DNA of 64,000 nt. Source: Apiosordaria backusii (Eukaryota > Ascomycota > Sordariomycetes > Sordariales > Lasiosphaeriaceae). Where the stretch lies: the NCBI GenBank assembly GCA_030549205.1, contig JAUKTV010000012.1:372001-436000 (forward strand), given 5' to 3'. The position numbers and the translations under genes are program-made. A model generated the notes under the pieces. It had not been told where the DNA came from, ran no database searches, and worked only from the letters and a program-made list of their open reading frames with translations. Positions 56,707 to 64,000 of the stretch are shown here, piece after piece (position 1 is the stretch's first letter; every line of letters begins with the position of its first letter).

Positions 56707-57317
56707 TTGAGAACAGAAGTCCCAGTCTCCTGTCTTGGGTCACGGGGAGCGCGCCGCTTCTCTCTCGACATCAAGGACTACCTATCCAGTTATTACCTAC
56801 CTATGGGCTGGGAGTGGAAGTGGTTCATATAAGGATTCCAGAGATCAGATTTCGACATACCTCCAAGGATCACAACCTTCAATGGCATGGGATAACGGTT
56901 CATGTGGTTCAGGATGTTGAGTTTGGGGCAGTTGGCCAAGGAGGCCTGAACGTTGCTGAGGCCAAGCGAGGAAAATTTGAGAAGCATGTATCGACGCGGC
57001 CCAGTTGTGCTCTCTTTACGCCCACCAGAAGTATCATTTCATCCTGCATGGGGATTTTGAGCAAAGGGGGTCCAAGTCCAGACAGTCTCTGCAGCAGCTT
57101 TCTGCGTCAAATAGTGGATCATCTCATCATCATAGCATCAGATGAACTGATTTAATGAAGACAATTCCCGGCTAAATTCCCAACGTGTCCGTTTTTACGA
57201 GAAAATGACGTCTGCAGACTGTGCAGCAACATGCCATCATGAATAAACATGCGTTTGACAGAAGAACACAGCAAAACCCCAACCCCCCCCAACTTGCCTT
57301 TCTGCTGTGGTTGAAAA
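56707..57317. other. intergenic upstream of P450nor
   Basis: No gene supported. A TATA-like or nitrate-response element could not be identified with confidence. Confidence 0.5.
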
Positions 57318-59071
57318 ATGTCTGCTATTCTCACCCAAACTTCCCGGTGCTTCAAACCAAATTCCACTCCAATATTCCGGCAACAAACCACCACCCTCCG
57401 AGTCCTCAAACGTCAATTATCAACCATGGGAGCAGTCGACATGCCCGGGTTCCCCTTCAAAAGGGCATCTGGCCTTGATCCCCCAGCCGAGTTTGCAAAG
57501 CTGCGAAAGACCGACCCAGTGTCAAAGGTCAAGCTATTTGATGGGTCGCCAGCTTGGTTGGTTACCAAGTACAAGGATGTTTGTCAAGTCGCGACAGATC
57601 AGCGGTTGTCAAAAGTACATCTCTCCACAACAAAAAACAAAATGGCGCTGACAGTAAATGGGGAGTATAGGAAAGAAGACGTCCTGGCTTCCCGGAGCTC
57701 AACGCCAATGGCAAGCTCGCGGCCAAGCAGAGGCCTACGTTTGTGGATATGGATCCTCCTGAGCATACCAAGTATCGGTATGTCAACACATGTCATTGTG
57801 CGGGTACCAGGTAGGTATGGTGGGCTGACAGAAGGGGACGACGGGCAGAGGCATGGTCGAGTTCGCGTTCACAAAGGAGCACGTTGACTCCTTAAAGCCT
57901 TACATCACCAAGACAGTGACCGATTTGCTGGACAAGATGAAGAGCAAGGGGTGTTCGGCGGGCCCGGTGGACCTGGTTCAAGAGTTTGCGCTTCCTGTGC
58001 CGTCTTACGTATGCTCCTCCTCTGGGTGGTGTTGGGGTTTGGGTGGAGGAGTGCTGACTGGACTGCTTCAGATGATCTACACCATCCTCGGGGTACCTTT
58101 CGAAGATCTCGAGTTCCTGACGCAGCAAAACGCTATTCGCACCAATGGTAGCTCGACAGCTAGGGAGGCTTCTGGTGCTGCGCAGTGAGTTCCTATTTTC
58201 CTCCACAACACCACGAAAGATCTAGCTGACAGAGGAATTGCAGGGAACTCCTCAAGTACCTCGCCGAACTCGTCGAGAAGCGACTACAAAACCCCAAAGA
58301 TGATCTCGTCAGCCGGCTGGTGACTGAGCAAGTCAAGACCGGGAATCTCAGCAAGGAGGACGCAGTGCAAATGGCTTTCTTGCTGCTTGTCGCTGGAAAT
58401 GCCACGATGGTGAATATGATTGCTTTGGTATGTGTTGCCAGAATGTTCTGCCACTGCTGTCAGATCTAACCATATCGTAGGGCGTGGTGACCTTGCTGCA
58501 GAACCCCGACCAGCTCGCCGAGCTAAAGGCCGACCCAGAGAAATGGGCGGGTCCCTTTGTGGAGGAGCTCTGCCGGTATCACACTGCTTCCGCCATGGCG
58601 ATGAAGAGAACTGCAAAGGAAGACGTGGAAATCGGTGGAAAGGTGAGCTAGAACCTTTGAACTCTTCAAAGAAGTGGCGGCTGATGGATGGTGGTGGGTT
58701 TGACAGATTATTCGTGCTGGGGAGGGGATTATCGCCTCGAACCAGTCAGCCAACCGGGATGAGGATGTCTTTTCGGACCCGGAAAAGTTCGATATGCACC
58801 GCGAGTGGGGGCGGGAAGGTGCGCTGGGATTTGGGTTTGGGCCGCACCGGTGTATTGGGGAGTATTTGGCGAAGACTGAGCTGATTACTGTCTTTGGTAA
58901 GTACGAATGAGGCACTGTTTGTGGTTGTTTTGTCAAAGCAACTGACGTTATGTGGTAGCCACACTGTTTGATCGGGTTCCGAGTTTGAAGTTGGCGACGC
59001 CGATGGAGGAGATTGAGTACACTCCTTTGGATCGTGATGTGGGGATTGTGAAGCTTCCTGTGACTTGGTAA
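57318..59071 (+). CDS. CYP55A: cytochrome P450 nitric oxide reductase (P450nor, CYP55 family)
   Basis: Eight exons: 57318-57614, 57671-57777, 57849-58008, 58072-58184, 58244-58427, 58481-58642, 58707-58896 and 58959-59071, giving 441 aa with all frames continuous. The heme loop is FGFGPHRCIGE (Cys ligand), the I-helix reads LLLVAGNATMVNMIAL and the K-helix ELCRYH. The whole protein follows CYP55 (FPFKRASGLDPPAEFAKLR, NAIRTNGSSTAREASGAAQ). P450nor reduces NO to N2O directly with NADH and needs no reductase partner; it ends fungal denitrification. The first 36 residues are Arg/Gln/Thr-rich without acids (MSAILTQTSRCFKPNS...), a typical mitochondrial presequence. A second ATG at 57426 (MGAVDMPGF) matches the start of the cytosolic form. 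No nitrite reductase gene is nearby. Confidence 0.95.
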
Positions 59072-60610
59072 GGTAGATGGCGCTTTGGGAATGCGGGATG
59101 AGCAAGAGGGGGTGGGCCGATGTCAGGGTGTCCTGTTGGTTGAGTGTTTGCCGGGAATTTGAGAACAGCCACGAGCCTTGAGTACCTAACTTTGAATAGA
59201 TAGAAATGACGATTGTATCTCTTCCTATCAATTTGACATATATCTGTCTTGTTGACATCTAAGATCCCGCCTAAGACTCTCGTTGCACTTCCCGACTATC
59301 ACTTTCTGGGAGATCTGAGTCTGGACAGGGATTACAACGCTAGCCTAGAGGGTGGCTAAACCATAACATCATTTCGGGCTCGACCTAGAGACTTTGGCAC
59401 TTTGCCCTGATAAGACGTTGAATTAAGGTTCAGTAAGGGTATAACATGGAATAACACCAGGCATGGAACGTCCACGCTCAGACAAGGCTGTGTCAACAAC
59501 AATAACCTACCTTTGCAAATGACGCCAGAAATAGAGAGTTAAATGGTTGTGAAGATCAACTTGAAAATTCGCGGGCATTTGGGTTTGTGAAGTGCCTATT
59601 CTTGGTTCTTTTTGAGAGAGGTGTTCGATTATGCTTGAAGTGTCCATCTGACGCCGGAAACTCCACTTGAACCTAAAAAAGGTTCGGGAACCAGGCAAGT
59701 TGTCCGGTGATCCCAACAATTTGAGCTTTCATTACAGCAATCTGCGATTCTCTTTCTGGGAGGCACTTGTCTCACAAGACACTGGACCAACATTTCCATT
59801 TTCGTGAGGAAGCTGAGCTCACCTACCTACTTAGAAGGTTTTTCTTCGGGGAGTTGGAGAAAATGTTTAGGATAACGGACTCAGGGTTGCGTGAGTTGTA
59901 TATTGAAATCACTTAGCTGGGCTAGAGAAGACTTATAGGAGGGAACAAGAGGCGATCATAAAGATAGGAGCATTGGTTCGAGGCTACAAAAAGACATTGT
60001 TAGTTACAGACACAAGACTGAAAGGCCTTAATTGTGCTACATCTGTGAGGTACGATCCTGTGAGTTTGTTCAGTGGCCACCGGGCTCACGCCACAGTGTG
60101 GGGGTGGGGCGATGGGCGTTCTCTTAGATATCCTGTCCCATGCCGAGAATCATAGATACCTTAGAGTTGGGAACTCTACCTAACTTAGGCCCAGTTAGAG
60201 GAATCCAACTGAGAGAACCTGACAATGCACTGACCAAGGAGGAAATTTGCACGCCACTTTGCAAATTGTCAATGCACCTAATAAGGTTCTCTGCGCGGGT
60301 ATAAATAGGTAGGTACCTTCTCTGACTTCACACCTCAAAATGTCTCTCCTGCGTTCCTCTTTCTCAACATCATTTCTCATATTGGCCATTAACCTAGAAC
60401 AATTAGGACAATCCATACCCTTGCCAACTCCTGACCGCTATTACAAGCACCTGACTGCTGACAATCACTGATTACCCTTGCAATCCAGAAACCAGCCTAC
60501 CAACGACCATTAGCCACTTGGGTCAGCTGTGTCACCACAGCTGACCTGGGCCATTACACCTACCTCGAGCGTGGACAGCTGTTGGCAACACTATTGACCG
60601 AACACCCATA
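59072..60610. other. 1.5-kb intergenic region
   Basis: No gene supported. Frames on both strands are short and lack domains. Confidence 0.45.
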
Positions 60611-60636
60611 ACAGCAGTGGGAGTAACCTCCTCCAA

Positions 60637-60857
60637 TGACCACCGACATCAACATCACCGACATCACCGACACCACAAACACCACAAACACCACAAACAC
60701 CAACGACGTCCAGGGCCACAATCACCTCACCATCGCTCAGGTACAACCTCATCGTCTACCAACACAAGGATCATCGAGCCGTAGCCACCAAACTACATCG
60801 ACGATAACCAACCATCGACGCCATCCACCAAAGGACCACAATCACCATCAACCGTAG
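60637..60857 (+). repeat. low-complexity ACC/ACA/GAC-rich tract
   Basis: The plus strand repeats ACATCACCG and ACCACAAAC units and is almost devoid of long T runs. It continues, less regularly, to about 61370. The frame from 60637 translates as Thr/Asn/Asp/His-rich sequence, which I take as compositional. Confidence 0.6.
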
Positions 60858-60951
60858 CATCGTCGACGACCAACAACCACCAAGGATCATGGACAGCCAT
60901 GACCATCACCTCAACTACCAGCGACCACCAGCACCATCAACATCATGCCAA

Positions 60952-61107
60952 TGTAAGTATACCCGTTTCTCTACTGTCTGCTAACCATTTAGGGGGGTGG
61001 TGAAGACGGACTCTGCAACCTCCACGTGGTGCCACCTGGGAACCTGTGCCTTCTGCCACCGCGAGGTGATAGCATGGCCAGAGCCAGTGCAGAGACGCAA
61101 ACCTAGA
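60952..61107 (+). repeat. duplicated intron/exon-shaped module, copy 1
   Basis: GTAAGT at 60954, a CTAAC branch and TTTAG at about 60993 look like a 40-nt intron. They are followed by an exon-like block translating GGGEDGLCNLHVVPPGN. The same arrangement recurs at 62050-62200. Confidence 0.55.
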
Positions 61108-61435
61108 CGACAACCTCGCCTCACCGTCCCAACAACAACACCGATGCCCTCTTATGACACCCCTTGACGATATCACCCGGACGATAACACCTTAACAATC
61201 GATGACACGACGACGGCTACCAAGACTCCGACGACGACAGCCTGGATGATATGACGGCCCCCAGGACACGGCAACCCCGACGATACGACGAACCCCGACC
61301 ACAACCCAGCGACGACCACAAACCCGACAACGGCCCGACAACGACCCCATAGCGACCACGACGGCACTTACCATTAGCCCTGTGCTGCATTGCTTTTGTT
61401 TGCTTTTCTGGGGTTTCGGCGTTTTGGAGTTCGGA

Positions 61436-61875
61436 GTCTGGAGTCTGGCGTTTGGAGTCTGGCGTTTGGAGTTTGGCGTTTGGAGTTTGGCGTTTGGAGT
61501 TTGGCGTTTGGCGTTCTGGCTTTTGCTTTTTGGGTCTACTTTACTGGGTCTGCTTTCTTTGGCTTCCTGGGTTTGGCTTCCTGGGTTTGGCTTCCTGGGT
61601 TTGGCTTCCTGGGTTTGGCTTCCTGGGTCTGGCTTCTGGGTCTGGCTTCTGGGTCTGGCTTCTGGGTCTGGCTTCTGGGTCTGGCTTCTGGGTTTGGTAT
61701 CTGGGTTTGCATTTTCTGGCGTTAGGAGTTTTGGCGTTCTGGAGTTCGGCGTTCTGGAGTTCGGCGTTCTGGCGTTCTGGCGTTCTGGCGTTCTGGCGTT
61801 CTGGCGTTCTGGCGTTCTGGCTTCTTGCTTTCTGAGTCTGCTTTTGGGTTTGCTTTTGGGTTTGCTTTTGGGTCT
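61436..61875 (+). repeat. series of five adjacent tandem arrays (14, 14, 13, 9 and 12 bp units)
   Basis: Successive arrays are: TGGCGTTTGGAGTT (61436-61515), GCTTCCTGGGTTTG (61561-61631), GCTTCTGGGTCTG (61631-61695), GCGTTCTGG (61734-61820) and GCTTTTGGGTTT (61838-61875). The plus strand contains very little A. Translated frames read as Leu/Trp/Gly/Phe repeats; I take these as by-products. Confidence 0.85.
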
Positions 61876-62049
61876 TTTTTTTAGGCCTGCTTTAATGGGT
61901 TGTTTTCCGTTTTGCTTTTCTTGGGGGCTGTGATGAGAGGGGTGAAGAAACGCGAGGGATGTGATGATTGTTGGGGAACGGAGTGATGGGCGTGGGAGGC
62001 ATGGCCGGAGGGGGGACGGAGCGGATGGACATGGTGCCGTCAGCTGTAA

Positions 62050-62354
62050 GTCTAATTTTCCATGTTATTTACTGACTGTGTATCTAGGTGGGCGGCGAAG
62101 CCGGACTCTGCAACCTCCTCGTGGTGCCGCCTGGGAACACTGCCTTTTTCTGTTCTTTCTTCGAAGTTGGAAAGAAGGCAAAGCCAGTGCAGAGACGCAT
62201 TCCCTTTGACCAAGCCTTGACAAAATCAGTCCAGGATTTCTTCATATTTTACCTGATGTGTGTAGGTAGGCTCCTTATCAAGAGGTCAGCTAATGTTCAA
62301 TACTGTCCTGTCTTCCAATGTAACATCATCTTTCCTTTAATGACCATATTATGA
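62050..62354 (+). repeat. duplicated intron/exon-shaped module, copy 2, with an open frame
   Basis: GTAAGT at 62050, a TACTGAC branch and CTAG at about 62090 precede a block translating VGGEAGLCNLLVVPPGNTAFF, similar to copy 1. GCCAGTGCAGAGACGCA is also shared. The frame stays open to 62354 (ending PLMTIL). It could be the 3' exon of a gene whose ancestor was duplicated. Coding status is unproven. Confidence 0.5.
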
Positions 62355-62359
62355 CCGTC

Positions 62360-63842
62360 TTCTGGGTCCTTTAAGACCTTCATCGGTGTTCTAAGAGCTG
62401 TAACATGGTGGTCACCTCCCTCGCCTGTGGTGGGGTCACTACGTAGGTATTGTCTCACGTAACAACACCTCCGAGGGTTTACAGGCTTTTTAGTCTCTCT
62501 ATTCCGTCACTGTGCGAAGTCCCTCCTGTGCTGCGACTACCGACTGCCAAAGCTCGTCCAGTGCCGGGTTCGAGCCCTGGTCTAATTTGTGCTGCTTAAG
62601 GTAAGGTAGCTCACGAGTTGAGGGTCAGCTGCAGTGTAACCACCGAGCTGAACTTTTAGATCCTCACACATGGAAGCCATTGGATAGTGAAAATAGGCAA
62701 GTAAAATCTCATCCGAATTTCCCTGGGGCGAAGGGCATTCATGACCACAGAAAGATGAATATGCCATCCTGTGCTTTTGCTCTTGCAAGCATTCATGGAT
62801 GTCTCCCGTGACACGAGAGAGTCAGCCTTCTAAGTGCAGCGTTGCTGGGGGTGGACGCCATTGGATCATACCTTTGCTTGCTGCTCATCCATTCAGATAC
62901 CCTTTGTTCACTGCCACTCTCACTGTTCCACCAGGCTGTTCAAATGCGGAGTGCAACTCACCGTATGACAAAAAGCTGTTGAAATGCGGAGCGCTTACCA
63001 TCCGAATTCCCAAGGGATGCACTGTTGCCAAGTTTAGAGTAGAGCTGACATGCTGTCAGACATCGAGCCATGGTTTCTCTCCGAAGCTCGACCGAGGAGC
63101 TCCAAGGCTCTGACCTAAGTACATCCACAATATTTAGGAAGAGAAAGTTTACCACTGGCTGAAATTGAATTAGGACATCGAGGAAGAGAAAGTAAATGAC
63201 TGGCTGAAATTGGATTTGCTTCTGAGTTGTTGGATGTTTGACCAACACCACGAGAGACATGGAGTATTGTGGACAAGTTATCTTGGGTCCGATATAGGAT
63301 GGTGAGATCATCATGGTGTTCTCTTACACAAACATCATGACCAACACCATTGTCGTTGGTCTGACCTAAGATAAACCTGCTCTGTTATGTCTGATGGTGA
63401 ACAAAAGCTATTGGCCAACTATGATAGGTGGAAGCTGGTACGTATGGTGTTGAAAAGGATGCTTGGCATAGCTATTTCCTAGCGTTCAACCTAACGACGC
63501 GTAAGATCTTGATGCTATTCGCGTCAAACATGTTACCTAAGAGCAGTCATAGGCACCAACGGAAACTCACCTCCTTCCTGATGTGGTGATGAGGCGCTGT
63601 TGAGATTTACCAACAGCTTACTCCTTACAGCCGTTTTATGCTGGCCCCGACACCTCCACGAGCATATCCCTTCCCTCAAGCAGAGCTATATAACTTGCCT
63701 CCACCCTCACTTGAATCTCCATTCGATCCTCACCACCCTCATCTCCAACATCTTCATCTCTGATACCTTCATCTCCGACATCTCCACCTCTACATCTTCC
63801 CAGACTCTCTCAACCAAATCCCTACCACCACCCACACTCAAA
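62360..63842. other. 1.5-kb intergenic region
   Basis: No gene supported. An imperfect 44-bp direct repeat (GGAAGAGAAAGT..GACTGGCTGAAATTG) lies at about 63137-63212. The pyrimidine-rich leader 63715-63842 belongs to the next gene, with TATATAAC at 63686 as a likely TATA box. Confidence 0.5.
63684..63692 (+). promoter_or_regulatory. TATA-like element of the terminal secreted-protein gene
   Basis: CTATATAAC lies about 155 bp upstream of the ATG at 63843, followed by a C/T-rich leader typical of strongly expressed fungal genes. Positional inference only. Confidence 0.4.
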
Positions 63843-64000
63843 ATGCAGCTCACAATCCTCCTCACCACCCTCCTCATCACCCTCGCCGCCGCCGCTCCGG
63901 CACCCACCCCCGAGGAACCCACCCTCGAAGCCCGTCAATCCGTCGTCCGCGTCCAGTTCGAACTCGAGCGCGACACGACCTTCATCCAGCGCGAGATTCG
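63843..64000 (+). CDS. secreted protein, 5' part only (runs off the window)
   Basis: The ATG at 63843 opens a frame to the window end (52 codons). The first 18 residues are a signal peptide (MQLTILLTTLLITLAAAA), then a short Pro/Glu-rich propeptide-like stretch (PAPTPEEPTLEARQ), then VVRVQFELERDTTFIQREI. The C-rich codon usage and pyrimidine leader fit a highly expressed small secreted protein. Family not recognisable from this portion. Confidence 0.75.
   Translation, partial: MQLTILLTTLLITLAAAAPAPTPEEPTLEARQSVVRVQFELERDTTFIQREI

Noticed and set aside
61382..61933. Three overlapping plus-strand frames of 111-183 aa
   Set aside because: Trp/Leu/Gly/Phe repeats in all three frames are produced by the tandem arrays; no start context or domain.
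62500..62580. tRNA-like T-arm (CCGGGTTCGAGCCCTGG)
   Set aside because: No matching acceptor stem, anticodon arm or D-arm could be found on either strand; at best a relic of a tRNA-derived element.
1..64000. CRISPR arrays, bacterial operons or a biosynthetic gene cluster
   Set aside because: No spaced direct-repeat arrays; genes are intron-containing and eukaryotic; no PKS, NRPS or terpene core enzyme is present.

Overview
The window looks like nuclear DNA of a filamentous ascomycete (Pezizomycotina). A Sordariomycete, probably of the order Sordariales, is my inference. The support is: introns of about 50-80 nt with GT..CTRAY..AG signals; strong C-to-T/G-to-A decay at CpA sites (repeat-induced point mutation, RIP) in the left repeat block; and characteristic fungal families (GH7, GH47, HsbA, HET, fungal STAND N-terminal domain, fungal rhodopsin-like membrane proteins, the P450nor nitric oxide reductase).

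Layout. 1-7125 is an AT-rich, RIP-degraded block. Most of it is one Ty1/copia-type LTR retrotransposon on the minus strand, with both LTRs, a polypurine tract and a recognisable dead reverse transcriptase. 7.9-25.4 kb holds secreted and metabolic genes: a damaged GH7 cellulase, a hypothetical protein, a GH47 mannosidase, a membrane-anchored aspartyl-protease-like protein, a PhzF-family protein, a HET-domain protein, an HsbA-like wall protein with a premature stop, and a PAF-acetylhydrolase-like esterase. 25.8-34.3 kb holds tRNA-Gly, a rearranged membrane protein, a secreted knottin-like protein, a TA-flanked MITE and a long ABCG transporter. 34.5-42.4 kb holds a second MITE with about 48-bp inverted repeats, several small hypothetical genes, a single-pass protein with a predicted extracellular seven-bladed propeller, and tRNA-Val. 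42.8-48.1 kb holds an MDR alcohol dehydrogenase, an SDR and a rhodopsin-like membrane protein. 49.8-59.1 kb holds a small hypothetical gene, a fungal NLR-like N-terminal domain fused to ankyrin-type repeats, a two-exon hypothetical gene, a degenerate HET-like gene and an eight-exon P450nor gene with a probable mitochondrial presequence. 59.1-63.8 kb is gene-poor and holds strand-asymmetric tandem arrays flanked by duplicated intron/exon-shaped modules. The first exon of a secreted protein starts at 63843 and runs off the window.

The genes do not form one pathway or a biosynthetic cluster. The mix of wall/secretome genes, allorecognition-type genes (HET, HET-like, NLR-like), MITEs and RIP debris suggests an accessory or fast-evolving region. 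Four genes each appear to lack one nucleotide, three of them in G/C-rich stretches. This pattern may be assembly error rather than biology and should be settled before anyone calls pseudogenes here. Splice sites were chosen by eye from frame continuity and consensus signals.
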